NCBI GenBank assembly: GCA_016713325.1
Contig: JADJPJ010000016.1
Span: 1 to 64,000 of the forward strand
Direction of reading: 5' to 3'
Length of the DNA: 64,000 nt
Source: Candidatus Flexifilum affinis
GTDB lineage: Bacteria; Chloroflexota; Anaerolineae; Aggregatilineales; Phototrophicaceae
Shown here: in pieces, positions 35,054 through 43,251 of the stretch
How positions within the stretch are numbered: position 1 is the stretch's first letter
Layout: each line of letters opens with the position of its first letter
Translations under genes and position numbers: made by a program
The notes under the pieces: generated by a model
Seen by the model: the letters and a program-made list of their open reading frames with translations, nothing else
The model's database searches: none
What the model was told of the DNA's origin: nothing

Positions 35054-36679
35054 GTGCTCGTGCTGGTGCTGCTGGTGGCCGTCGCCGGGCGGGTTGCGGC
35101 GTTGGCGCTCTTCACGGATGTCTTCGCCTTCGACCAGACCGGGACGATCCACGGCAGTGAAGCCTACGACACCTACGCCCGCAATCTGCTGACGACGAAC
35201 ATCTACGGCATCACCCCTGGCGTGCCGGACGCGCTCATCCCGCCGCTCTACAGCTACGCCCTGTCGGTGATCTACGCCGCCTTCGGGCGCGGCTACTGGC
35301 AGGTGGGTGGCTTTCACATCGTCCTCGACCTGATCTCGATGGTTATGCTCTACGCCATCGTCGTGCGCGTCGTCCGCACGTCGGTGCGCACCAACGCCGC
35401 GGCCGAATGGGTCGCCACGCTGTCGGTGGCCTTCTACGCCTTCTACCCCTACCTGATCTTCCAGAACCTGACGCTGATCGACACGCCGTTCTTCATGACG
35501 CTGATGCACGCCTTCGTCCTGGCGGTCGTGCTGCTGCGCGAGGAGCCCCGCCTCGATTCGCCCACCGTGCTGCTGGCCATCCTGGCCGGGTTCGCGCTCG
35601 GGCTGGCCACGCTGTCCCGCCCGATCCTGCCGGTGCTGGCCGTGTTCGTCGCGCTCTGGTTTCTGTTTCGCCTGTCGCTCTGGCAGACGATCCTGCGCTT
35701 GGGCGTGGTGGCGGTCATCAGCGTGCTGGTGCTGATTCCGTGGATCATCCGCAACCAGGATGTGTATGGCGGCGCGTTCGTGCCCATGTCGGTGACCAGC
35801 GGGTCCAACCTGTGGCAGGGCAACAGCCCGTACACCATCCCCTATTTGCAGGCCGGCTATGATGTGCAGTGGACGAGTCCGAACCTGACCGCGCAGGATT
35901 TGGACAGCCCACAGGCCGATCAGGAACGCATGCAGCAGGTATTTGCGTTCTGGCGTGACAACCCCGATCTGCTGCCGGAACTGTTCTGGACCAAGTTCCT
36001 GGTGCACTGGAGCATCGACATCGCGCCGCGCCTCAACCCGACGTCCGGCGAGCTGCCGCGCCTGGAAGGGCAGCCCGATGTCGAAGCGACCACCGGCGAA
36101 GCGGGCGAGCTGGCGCTGGGCGGGCTGCCACCCGGAGACCCGGTCGACGCCTACGCACAGCCGCTGTTCGACCAGTTAGGGCGGACGCTGCACCGCTTCT
36201 ATTTCGGCGGGCTGCTGGCGCTGGCCGTGATCGGTTTTCTGTTCTCGCTGCGCGGCTGGCGCGACGCCTCGCTGATGTGGTTCGTGCAGATCGCCATGAC
36301 GGCCGTGTACGTACTGTTCCACCCATCCACGCGCTACCGCGTCCCGTCGGATCCACTGCTGTTCGTGCTCTCGGCGCTGGCGCTGGTGACGGTGTGGATG
36401 TGGCTGTTCGGCCGACCGCCCCGATCACCGCGGCCGCCGCGCGCCCGGGCTCCACGCCGGCCGCGCGATCCCCTCGATCGCCCGCCAGAATCCGGAGATC
36501 GGGGACCTGCACCGCGCGACTCCGGGTGGGATGACCCGCTGACGGGCCGCTCGCGGCCGGGTGGCTGGGAGGAACGCGACCCGCTGGCCCGCGATCTGCG
36601 CGATCGCGGATCGCGACGCTCCCGTGGTGGGCGGCGCCGTACGCGCAGTATCCTGGCGGAATCGCCGCGCCGCCGATGA
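35054..36679 (+). CDS. Membrane glycosyltransferase, PMT/ArnT (GT39/GT83)-like
   Basis: A 541-residue polytopic protein with about nine to ten helices. Its first extracytoplasmic loop contains Gly-Ser-Glu-Ala-Tyr-Asp-Thr-Tyr-Ala, and a later loop Ile-Arg-Asn-x-x-Val-Tyr-Gly, typical of enzymes that use polyprenyl-phosphate sugars. The C-terminal about 125 residues are disordered and Arg/Pro/Asp-rich, an unusual cytoplasmic tail. GTG 35054 is the first available start. The frame is open upstream to the LysE stop with a plausible Pro-rich sequence but no start codon, so the annotated N-terminus may be short. Overlaps the next gene by ATGA. Confidence 0.8.
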   Translation: MLVLVLLVAVAGRVAALALFTDVFAFDQTGTIHGSEAYDTYARNLLTTNIYGITPGVPDALIPPLYSYALSVIYAAFGRGYWQVGGFHIVLDLISMVMLYAIVVRVVRTSVRTNAAAEWVATLSVAFYAFYPYLIFQNLTLIDTPFFMTLMHAFVLAVVLLREEPRLDSPTVLLAILAGFALGLATLSRPILPVLAVFVALWFLFRLSLWQTILRLGVVAVISVLVLIPWIIRNQDVYGGAFVPMSVTSGSNLWQGNSPYTIPYLQAGYDVQWTSPNLTAQDLDSPQADQERMQQVFAFWRDNPDLLPELFWTKFLVHWSIDIAPRLNPTSGELPRLEGQPDVEATTGEAGELALGGLPPGDPVDAYAQPLFDQLGRTLHRFYFGGLLALAVIGFLFSLRGWRDASLMWFVQIAMTAVYVLFHPSTRYRVPSDPLLFVLSALALVTVWMWLFGRPPRSPRPPRARAPRRPRDPLDRPPESGDRGPAPRDSGWDDPLTGRSRPGGWEERDPLARDLRDRGSRRSRGGRRRTRSILAESPRRR

Positions 36680-37308
36680 TCGAGCAGATCTCTCCCACTG
36701 AAGCTGCCCGCATCGCCCTGGCGACGCCGTGGAAGCTGCGCCTGGAGATCGCGCGCATGGCGATTCTGCCGCTGGTGCGCCTCCAGTTCGCGCTGGCCGG
36801 AATTTCCTGGGGCAAAGGCTGGATGATCTATGGCCGACCGATCGTGCAGCGCCACCGCGCCGGCGCGATCCGCATCGGCTCCCACCTGATGCTGCGCTCG
36901 TGGGCGGCCAGCAACCCGCTGGCGCCGAATCACCCAGTGGTGCTGACGGCGCGCGAGGCGGGGTCGATCCTGACGATCGGCGATCATTTCGGCATGACCG
37001 GCGGGGCAGTGGTGTGCGCCGAGCGCGTGACCATCGGCCACCGCGTCTTCGTCGGGGCCAACACCGTGATCACCGATACCGATTTTCACCCGCTGGACGC
37101 GGCGACCCGTCGGGCGAACCCGGCAGATGCCGTGACCGCGCCGGTGGTGATCGAGGACGACGTGTTCATCGGCATGGCCTGCCTGATCCTGAAGGGCGTG
37201 ACGATCGGGCAGGGCAGCGTGATCGGCGCAGGCAGCGTGGTCACGCGCGACGTGCCGCCGGGCGTGATCGCGGCGGGCAACCCGGCGCGGGTGATTCGAA
37301 CGCTGTAA
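36676..37308 (+). CDS. Left-handed beta-helix (hexapeptide) acyltransferase
   Basis: A 210-residue protein with an N-terminal helical part and hexapeptide repeats from about residue 95 to the end, including Val-Thr-Ile-Gly-His-Arg-Val-Phe-Val-Gly-Ala-Asn and the Asp-Thr-Asp-Phe-His-Pro active-site loop (about 136-141). It closes with Ala-Ala-Gly-Asn-Pro-Ala-Arg-Val, as in WbbJ/NodL-type O-acetyltransferases. Coupled by ATGA to the glycosyltransferase, so it likely acetylates the same glycan (inference). Confidence 0.88.
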   Translation: MIEQISPTEAARIALATPWKLRLEIARMAILPLVRLQFALAGISWGKGWMIYGRPIVQRHRAGAIRIGSHLMLRSWAASNPLAPNHPVVLTAREAGSILTIGDHFGMTGGAVVCAERVTIGHRVFVGANTVITDTDFHPLDAATRRANPADAVTAPVVIEDDVFIGMACLILKGVTIGQGSVIGAGSVVTRDVPPGVIAAGNPARVIRTL

Positions 37309-37453
37309 CCCCTCACCCCCTGACCGCTTCTCCCACGCAAGCGCCTTGCACGCAATCGTCTTGCAGGCAAGCGGGGAGAGGGGGATCCGCGTGCGGAGAT
37401 ACCGGGTAGGGCGGAAATTATGGTCATACCCGCAGACCTCGACCAAACCAGCC

Positions 37454-37493
37454 CGTAAGCCTTTCGCAAGAATTCCATAACGCTTCCGTAAGC
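37454..37493 (+). promoter_or_regulatory. Candidate direct-repeat operator
   Basis: CGTAAGC CTTTCGCAAG and, 10 bases later, CGCTTCCGTAAGC form degenerate direct repeats upstream of the Met-rich secreted gene. A close relative (GTTAGCCTTTCGTAAGC) occurs at 47305-47321 upstream of a secreted lipoprotein gene. The spacing suits an OmpR/PhoB-type winged-helix regulator; no regulator is identified. Confidence 0.3.
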
Positions 37494-37580
37494 AATCCGG
37501 TCTTCAATGAGGTTGGCAGCGCTGCCACCTGATTGCGAAGCATTGACTGATTGTGCAGCATCACTCAAAGGAAAAGTTCC

Positions 37581-38213
37581 ATGTTGAAGCGTACCGGATT
37601 GACTGTCGCCTCACTTCTGCTCGCGTTCCTGATCTTCGCCTCAGGTTTCGCCGGGGTCCATCCCGCGCAGGCGCAGGACGAGACGCCGGTCGTTTGCGAC
37701 TCGACGCTCATGCTGCTGCTGTACATCGCCGAACACGACTACGACTACCTGTCCTCACAGATCGACAGCGAGATGGGCGTGCCCAACGTCGATTTCGGCC
37801 AGTACGACCTGATCATCAACGAAACGATGGCGATGATGATGGACATGATGGGCGAGATGTCCGAAGAAGAGATGGCCGAGCACACTGCCATGGAAGAGAT
37901 GATGGCGCCGCTGATGGCGATGGACGTGAACGGCATTCTGGGACATTACGCCGAGACGATGATGATGGAAGGCAGCAGCATGACGACTCTGGAGCCGGGC
38001 GTGGTGGCCGGAGAGCCGGAACTGTGTACGTCGCTGCGCGAGGACGTGTCGCGCTTCCTGATCGCCCATCTGGTGACCTCGACCGAGATGATGATGGGGA
38101 GACATGTAGCCAGTCCCTCACCCCCTGGCGAGCATGCTCGCCAGGGGGATCGGTTGCGGAGCGTAGGGACAACGCATGCCTTGTCCGCTGCAAAGAATAT
38201 CGCGAGCGTATGA
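37581..38213 (+). CDS. Secreted Met-rich acidic protein
   Basis: A 210-residue exported protein with signal peptide to about residue 30 (Ala-Gln-Ala-Gln-Asp). The centre is striking: runs such as Met-Ala-Met-Met-Met-Asp-Met-Met and Glu-Glu-Met-Met-Ala-Pro, with about one residue in four methionine over about residues 75-140. Cys at about residues 37 and 149 may form a disulphide. From about residue 173 the sequence is translated from an intergenic palindromic repeat and is unlikely to be native. Family unknown; Met-rich segments can bind copper or act as an oxidant sink (inference). Confidence 0.65.
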   Translation: MLKRTGLTVASLLLAFLIFASGFAGVHPAQAQDETPVVCDSTLMLLLYIAEHDYDYLSSQIDSEMGVPNVDFGQYDLIINETMAMMMDMMGEMSEEEMAEHTAMEEMMAPLMAMDVNGILGHYAETMMMEGSSMTTLEPGVVAGEPELCTSLREDVSRFLIAHLVTSTEMMMGRHVASPSPPGEHARQGDRLRSVGTTHALSAAKNIASV

Positions 38214-38283
38214 GGCGTTGGTGGTTGTTTGGCGGACATGCCATTGCATGTCCCAGGATCGGGTGCGTTCTTCGGTGGACGAG
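38121..38283. repeat. Cluster of palindromic intergenic elements
   Basis: A perfect 28-base palindrome centred on GCATGC with outer CCCCC/GGGGG (38121-38148) is followed by GTAGGGACAA..TTGTCC (38163-38187), GGACATGCCATTGCATGTCC (about 38237-38256) and GGACGAGGCGGGCCTCG (about 38277-38293). The first two lie inside the 3' end of the secreted Met-rich gene. Confidence 0.6.
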
Positions 38284-38338
38284 GCGGGCCTCGACCCTAC
38301 GAATTGTGCGTGGCCGCGTACTCGGTGATCGGCACGGA

Positions 38339-38815
38339 TCAGGACAGGCGCTTGAGCATGGTGGCGGAGTCGCCGTCGCGGGCGACGACCTCGAAGCCGA
38401 GGCGCTCGTAGAGGCGGCGGGCCGGGTTGGTCCAGGTGACGCTCAGGCAGACCTGGGCGAAGTGCGGTGCGATGTCGGCCAGCAGCTGCTTCAGCAGGCG
38501 GGTGCCCAACCCCTGACCGCGCCAGCCGGGCAGCAGCGCGATGGTCAGCTCTGGCGTAGCGTCGTCGACAAAGCCGTAGCCGTGCATCAGGCGCACCCAG
38601 GCCGCGCCGACCGGCCGATCGCCAGCGAGGGCGACCACTCCCCGATCGCCGGGGCGCCCGAAATCGACGACATAACGGGACAGTTCCGGCAGATGGACGA
38701 CGTCTGGCGGCAGGGGTGGCTCCCCCGGCTCGACGTAGATGGCGTGGTAGAACACTTCCCAGAGGAAGGGCTGATCTTCGGCGGTCAGCGGGCGCAGGGC
38801 GATTTCTTCAGGCAT
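38339..38815 (-). CDS. GNAT family N-acetyltransferase
   Basis: A 158-residue acetyltransferase with the acetyl-CoA binding signature Leu-Pro-Gly-Trp-Arg-Gly-Gln-Gly-Leu-Gly-Thr-Arg-Leu-Leu (about 97-110) and the C-terminal Asn-Pro-Ala-Arg-Arg-Leu-Tyr-Glu-Arg-Leu-Gly-Phe block. Substrate unknown. The ATG at 38815 is one base after the DinB stop, so it is the last gene of a three-gene operon. Confidence 0.88.
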   Translation of the reverse strand: MPEEIALRPLTAEDQPFLWEVFYHAIYVEPGEPPLPPDVVHLPELSRYVVDFGRPGDRGVVALAGDRPVGAAWVRLMHGYGFVDDATPELTIALLPGWRGQGLGTRLLKQLLADIAPHFAQVCLSVTWTNPARRLYERLGFEVVARDGDSATMLKRLS

Positions 38816-38816
38816 G

Positions 38817-39284
38817 TTAGCGTTTCCAGTAGCGCAGGATGAAGTCCTGGGAATAGGTCGGCGCGCCGAGCATCCGCAGCGCGGCGAGCATCTGGGCGCG
38901 GTGATCCACGCCGTGCAGGACAATATGCTGCAAGACCGCCCAGGTCGGCATATCGTCCAGGAAGTCTTCGAGCTGATCGTCGTCCAGATAGGCCAGATAG
39001 GCTCGCATCTCCCCTTCGACGCGATCCCAATAGGCGCGAATCTTCTCCCGGCGCGGATAGTGCACCGGGTTGAGCATTCGCGGCACCTCGACGCGGCGCA
39101 GCGAGCAGAACCAGCGCTCGTCGACGGTCATCAGGTGCACGCACTGGTTGCGAATCGAACCGACGGAGTAGTCCAGCTTCTGGCTGAACTGACCGTCGGT
39201 GAGCGTCATGACACTGGACTCCCACAGGCGGCGATTGGCGTCGATGTGGTAATCGAACAGATCGCGGAAGCTATCGGCGCGCAT
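38817..39284 (-). CDS. DinB family protein
   Basis: A 155-residue four-helix-bundle protein of the DinB/YfiT type. Potential metal ligands are His50 and the C-terminal His-Gly-Val-Asp-His pair (about 123-127). Bacterial DinB proteins are damage-inducible or thiol-transferase-like enzymes of mostly unknown function. It lies 2 bases after the methyltransferase-like gene and 1 base before the GNAT gene. Confidence 0.82.
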   Translation of the reverse strand: MRADSFRDLFDYHIDANRRLWESSVMTLTDGQFSQKLDYSVGSIRNQCVHLMTVDERWFCSLRRVEVPRMLNPVHYPRREKIRAYWDRVEGEMRAYLAYLDDDQLEDFLDDMPTWAVLQHIVLHGVDHRAQMLAALRMLGAPTYSQDFILRYWKR

Positions 39285-39286
39285 GG

Positions 39287-40621
39287 CTATTTTCTCCGGC
39301 GGTCGGGCCGGGGTCCGCGCGGGTTGTTCTTCGTGCGCGGGTCGCGCGGTGGGCGATATTCCCTGGGCGCGCCAAGATCGCGGTCGAAGCGGGCGGCAAT
39401 GTCGACGTAGTAGCTCTGTGGCGCGAGATCGACCGGTTGGGCGGCGGATAGGACGTAGCCGGCGCGGCGCAGGCGTTTGGCATCGCGGGCCCGGGAGGCC
39501 GGGTCACCGCTGACGTAGACCAGACGCGATGGGGCATGCTCGGCCAGCGCGCCGATGACCTCATCGCTCAGACCGGCGGAAGACGGATCGACAATCGCGG
39601 CGTCGTAGTGTTCTTCGAGCGAGGGCAGGACGGCCTCGACGGCGCCCTCGATGACCTCGACGTGCTCGAATTCGGCCAGATTCTCGTCGGCGTCGGTGGC
39701 GGCGGGCGGGTAGCTCTCGACCACCGCGACGAGGGCGGCCGTCTCGGCGGCGAAGGCCCCGAAGACCCCCACTCCGGCGTAGAGATCGAGGACGGCGTCG
39801 CCCGCGCGCAGATCGAGCAGGTCGCGGACGGTCGCGGCCAGGACGCCGACACCGGCCACATTGGGGCGGAAGGCGCTGCCGGCCGTGGCGCGGAACCAGC
39901 GTCCGCCGACCTGGTAGCGGGTGTGCGAGTCGCCGATCAGGTTCATCGGCTCGTTGTCGGGCAGGATGATGTTGACGCTGGCCGGGAAGTCGGCCTCCAG
40001 TTCGGGGGCGTCCTCCTCGGTGCGGGGCCAGAGCACGACCATGACCGCGCCGTCGCTGCCCAGCTCCAGACGAACCCGCCGGATGCCGGTGAGGTCGAGG
40101 TCGAGCTGATCGCCGAAGGCCATCAGGTCCGGGTGGGTGATCGGGCATTCGTCGATGGCGATGATGCGACCCTCTTCAGTGGAGGGCAGGCCGAGCCTCA
40201 GGTCGTCGGTGACGGTATAGGTGATGTGGTGGTTGAAGCCCCAGGGTTCCGGCGCGGGCAGGGTCATGCGCAGGGCACGCTCGATTTCGGCGTCGGACAG
40301 GCCGCCGAGGCGCGAGAGCTGGTCGGCGACGATGTCGTACTTGAGGGCGATCTGGGCCGGGGTGTCGATGTGCTGCCACTGACAGCGGCCGCAGCGACCG
40401 GGTCCGAAGTGGGCGCACAGGGGGTAGACGCGGTCGGCAGAGGCTTCGAGCAGTTCGACACCCTCGGCGGCGGCGCTGCGATCGCCGGCGATGACAAGGC
40501 GGGCGCGCACCCGTTCGCCAGGAATGGTGTAGGGCACGAAGATCGGCTTGCCCTTGTAGAAGGCCAGGCCGCGTCCGCCGGCGGCGATATCGTCTATCGT
40601 CAGTTCGAGAAAGTCAGGCAA
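39287..40621 (-). CDS. RumA/TrmA-type RNA uracil methyltransferase-like protein lacking the catalytic Cys
   Basis: A 444-residue protein with an N-terminal TRAM domain (about 1-60), an iron-sulphur Cys set (Cys-Ala-His-Phe-Gly-Pro-Gly-Arg-Cys-Gly-Arg-Cys, about 69-80, and another Cys near 158), and a Rossmann methyltransferase domain with Asp-Leu-Tyr-Ala-Gly-Val-Gly-Val-Phe. In RlmD/RumA the nucleophile lies in Tyr-Val-Ser-Cys-(Asn/Asp)-Pro; here it reads Tyr-Val-Ser-Gly-Asp-Pro. The Arg-Asp after it is kept. The protein may be inactive, use another residue, or bind RNA only. The C-terminus is Arg/Pro-rich. First gene of the operon. Confidence 0.82.
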   Translation of the reverse strand: MPDFLELTIDDIAAGGRGLAFYKGKPIFVPYTIPGERVRARLVIAGDRSAAAEGVELLEASADRVYPLCAHFGPGRCGRCQWQHIDTPAQIALKYDIVADQLSRLGGLSDAEIERALRMTLPAPEPWGFNHHITYTVTDDLRLGLPSTEEGRIIAIDECPITHPDLMAFGDQLDLDLTGIRRVRLELGSDGAVMVVLWPRTEEDAPELEADFPASVNIILPDNEPMNLIGDSHTRYQVGGRWFRATAGSAFRPNVAGVGVLAATVRDLLDLRAGDAVLDLYAGVGVFGAFAAETAALVAVVESYPPAATDADENLAEFEHVEVIEGAVEAVLPSLEEHYDAAIVDPSSAGLSDEVIGALAEHAPSRLVYVSGDPASRARDAKRLRRAGYVLSAAQPVDLAPQSYYVDIAARFDRDLGAPREYRPPRDPRTKNNPRGPRPDRRRK

Positions 40622-40636
40622 GGGGAAGTCCGAGCT

Positions 40637-40678
40637 ATGAGGAACGAGAAATCAGATATACGAGATGAGAAATGAGAA
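40637..40678. repeat. Degenerate heptamer repeat tract
   Basis: Consecutive 7-base units ATGAGGA ACGAGAA ATCAGAT ATACGAG ATGAGAA ATGAGAA. The rest of the 300-base gap up to 40920 holds no gene. Confidence 0.6.
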
Positions 40679-40721
40679 AGACCTCTCCCGAGGTTTTCTC
40701 TCTCGGATGAGTCGGGTGGCG

Positions 40722-40904
40722 GGGCGACGCGCGTCGCCCTGCCGCAACGGATTGGGTAACGGACAAGGTGGGCCTTGTCCCATAGCCCAGTTAGTATCGA
40801 CGCCATCAGAAAGCGTGCGTCTCCGCCGATGTTAAACCCGGCTCCGAAAAGACCGGTCACTAAAGGGACCAGGGGGGGGACGGTGGACGCCATTCATGGC
40901 GTCC
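40722..40904. repeat. Three palindromic elements in one spacer
   Basis: GGGCGACGCGCGTCGCCC (40722-40739), GGACAAGGTGGGCCTTGTCC (40761-40780) and GGACGCCATTCATGGCGTCC (40885-40904). Same design as elsewhere in the window, with stem sequences matching copies at 19034 and 15381. Confidence 0.6.
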
Positions 40905-40920
40905 GTACGCCGGGACGTGT

Positions 40921-41550
40921 TTAGGGTGCCTCGACCGGGATTTCGACGCCGGCCACGTTGCGGAGCAGGCCGCGCTGCGCCCAGACCCAGCCGTCGATGG
41001 TTCCGGCGGAGCAGGTGGCGCGGATCTTGTACCAGGTCGGGCTGGTCTGGTTCTGGGCCAGCACAAGGTAGAAGCGGTCGCCCTCGATGGTGCAGCGGAC
41101 GCGGCCGGTGTTGGTGAGATTATTGTAGAGGGGTGCGTCGACGCCGATGTACAGTGCCGGCGAGAGGATGGTGCCCTCCGCATCGACGATTGACGTGCCG
41201 CGCAGGTCGCCGCGCACAATCACAAACTCGTCCTTCACCCAGCCCCGGTACTGGCCGGCCTGCACGTACCACCACGCACGATCACCTTCGAGTCCGTTAA
41301 AGCCGCGCACGATCAGATAGGTGCCGCCGTCGAGGATGGCCACCGGCGTGGTGATCGCCGAGTCGCCGCTGCGCAGGAAGAGGTTGTCGGTGTTGACGAT
41401 CAGATAGCCGTCCATGGCCTTCACCTGGTCGACATTGTTGACCGGGCGGGGAAGTTCGGCGTTCGGGTCAAACTGGGCGACGGCGACCGAGGTCAGCGCC
41501 AGGCACAAGAGGATCAGAAGCACGGGCAAGAAAGGACGAGTCATACGCAT
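40921..41550 (-). CDS. Secreted SH3-like domain protein
   Basis: A 209-residue exported protein with a signal peptide to about residue 26 (Val-Ala-Val-Ala-Gln). One SH3b-like region has Asn-Leu-Phe-Leu-Arg-Ser-Gly and Trp-Trp-Tyr-Val-Gln-Ala-Gly-Gln-Tyr-Arg-Gly-Trp-Val; a second has Trp-Tyr-Lys-Ile-Arg-Ala-Thr-Cys and Gly-Trp-Val-Trp-Ala. It is related in design to the triple-repeat protein at 15610. ATG 41550 follows GAGGAG. Confidence 0.75.
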   Translation of the reverse strand: MRMTRPFLPVLLILLCLALTSVAVAQFDPNAELPRPVNNVDQVKAMDGYLIVNTDNLFLRSGDSAITTPVAILDGGTYLIVRGFNGLEGDRAWWYVQAGQYRGWVKDEFVIVRGDLRGTSIVDAEGTILSPALYIGVDAPLYNNLTNTGRVRCTIEGDRFYLVLAQNQTSPTWYKIRATCSAGTIDGWVWAQRGLLRNVAGVEIPVEAP

Positions 41551-41620
41551 GGCGTTCACTCCTCTAGAAGTCTTTACCCTTCATTGTCGCGCAAATTGCG
41601 ATCTCGTGCCAACCGATTCC

Positions 41621-42798
41621 TCACGTTTTCATGCCGAACAGCATTCTCAGTGGGCGGATGCGCCGAATCACGAATTCGTAGAGCGCCAGGGTGGCGGCGA
41701 AGGAACCGGCCAGCACGAGCAGCGCCTTGGGCAGAATGGGCGCGTCCCACTGGACGACGAAGAAGGCGATTGTCATGATGACCGGCTGGTGCAGCATGAA
41801 GAAGGGCACGATCGCCTGCTGGCCATATTGGAGCCAGGGGTTGGTGAAGTTCAGAGATCGCCTGCCGATCAGGAGCAGCAGGAGCGTCCACGACCAGCCG
41901 TTGATCACATAGATTGACCAGGCGAGGTAGAACTGCGGTGTCTGCGGCATCTCGATCCAGGCAAAGACATCGCCCGTTGCCGCGACGATGAGCAGGAAGG
42001 CAGAGGTCAGGAGGGCGGTGGCGAGCACCCACCCGGAGTCGCGAGCGATCGCTTCCAGGAAGCGCTGGTCGGTGTAGAGCAGGTAGCCGGCGGTGAAATA
42101 CAGGAACATATAGGCAAAATCAGCCCAGTTGTGCTCCCCTTCGAGGAAAAAGATGCGGAACAGCACCTGGACGGCGATGAGGGGGATGAGCGCGAAGAGA
42201 AATCCGCCGCGCCGTTCAACCAGCGCGATCAGCCGCGAGCGCAGGCTGTACCCTGCCGCGCCCTTCAGCCACTGGAAGAGCGGCACGCCCAACAGCGAGA
42301 AGGAGAAGAGGAAGCCCAGAAACCAGAGGTGGTAGCCGGCCCAGCCAAACATCTGCGGACCCAGGACGAATGGACGGGCGGCGATGAAGTCGGCGAGCGT
42401 GCCGGTCAGCTCGCCTGTCCAGGTCTTGTGCATCCACTCCAGGGTGAGCATGAGCGGCGTGAGCAGCAGACAACCGGCGAAGAAGGGAATGAGCAGCCGC
42501 AGAGTCCGCTCGCGGAGATACTGCCCTGCCGTGCGGCGCTGCATGGCAAACCAGGTGCCGGTCCCGGCGATCAGGAAGAAGAAGGGCATGCCCCAGGGTG
42601 AGACGAAGAGCAATACCGCGGTGAGGGGCAGACTCTGCTCGGCATTTTTAATGTGCCAGTCCGTGAGATCGAACGGGTGGACGGCGTGGTAGAGAAAGAC
42701 CCCAGGATGGCCAGCACCCGCAGCCAATCGAGATAATGCAGCCGAACGGTTGCCGGCGCAGCGGTCCCGAACCTTGAAGATTCGACGACGGCCTGCAT
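41621..42798 (-). CDS. Acyltransferase 3 (OafA/MdoC-like), frameshifted near the N-terminus
   Basis: A membrane acyltransferase with about ten helices and Arg-Leu-Leu-Ile-Pro-Phe-Phe-Ala-Gly plus Tyr-His-Leu-Trp-Phe-Leu-Gly, typical of the family that transfers acyl groups to surface glycans. The conserved first helix (Leu-Asp-Trp-Leu-Arg-Val-Leu-Ala-Ile-Leu) is encoded from ATG 42798 (after GAGGAGGG) in a different frame from the remaining 368 codons. Adding one G to a four-base run (42700-42703) joins them at Gly-Val-Phe-Leu-Tyr-His-Ala, the family's expected His motif. It is most likely a sequence error or a very recent mutation. Confidence 0.82.
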
Positions 42799-43027
42799 GA
42801 TTCCCTCCTCAGGCGATCGGAGCGGGGGATCGTGCAGACGATGGCGATGAGGATGGCGCTGCGCATGAACAGAGAAAACCGCTCCGCAAGCGGCCTTTAC
42901 TGTGATCGTACTCCTTTGCGCTATGGCGTACAGTGACCAATATCACAATAAGCGCGTGCTGCATTCCGTCGCCAGGAATAGTCTGAAGTGGCTCATTCGC
43001 GCCGTAGGGAAATCGTCATGAATCGAG

Positions 43028-43057
43028 TTGTTTACTTTTTTCACGTCATGCTATACT
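43028..43057 (+). promoter_or_regulatory. Promoter of candidate small RNA
   Basis: TTGTTT (43028-43033), an 18-bp spacer and TATACT (43052-43057) with TG one base before it (extended -10). No protein gene starts within normal range before a strong terminator. Confidence 0.5.
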
Positions 43058-43063
43058 GATCAT

Positions 43064-43147
43064 GCGTCTGATGCGATCTCCCCCACATCAATTCAGACAA
43101 GGCTTCCCCGATACCCAACGCCCCTCCCCCGGGGCGTTGGGGTTTTA
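43064..43147 (+). ncRNA. Candidate small RNA with C-rich motifs
   Basis: An about 84-base transcript is predicted between an extended -10 promoter and a canonical terminator, in a 450-base gap without an obvious gene. It contains three single-stranded-looking C-rich patches: TCTCCCCC (43077-43084), TTCCCC (43104-43109) and the terminator loop TCCCCC (43125-43130). Such patches in RsaE-type bacterial sRNAs pair with Shine-Dalgarno sequences. A 33-codon reading frame from 43063 is possible but runs through the terminator. Promoter and terminator are seen; function is inference. Confidence 0.4.
43114..43146 (+). terminator. Intrinsic terminator
   Basis: Arms CCCAACGCCCC (43114-43124) and GGGGCGTTGGG (43131-43141), loop TCCCCC, followed by GTTTTA. 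Confidence 0.8.
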
Positions 43148-43251
43148 TGCGGAGAAGCGATAAAGAAGGAATGAGGGATGAGGAAGGACATTAAGACCCC
43201 TTCTCATTGAGTTCCTTCGCACGGTGACCTATCCTCTATTTCGAATTCACG

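Noticed and set aside
40637..40678. Possible CRISPR array
   Set aside because: Units are only 7 bases with no regular spacers; the tract fits a degenerate heptamer repeat family.
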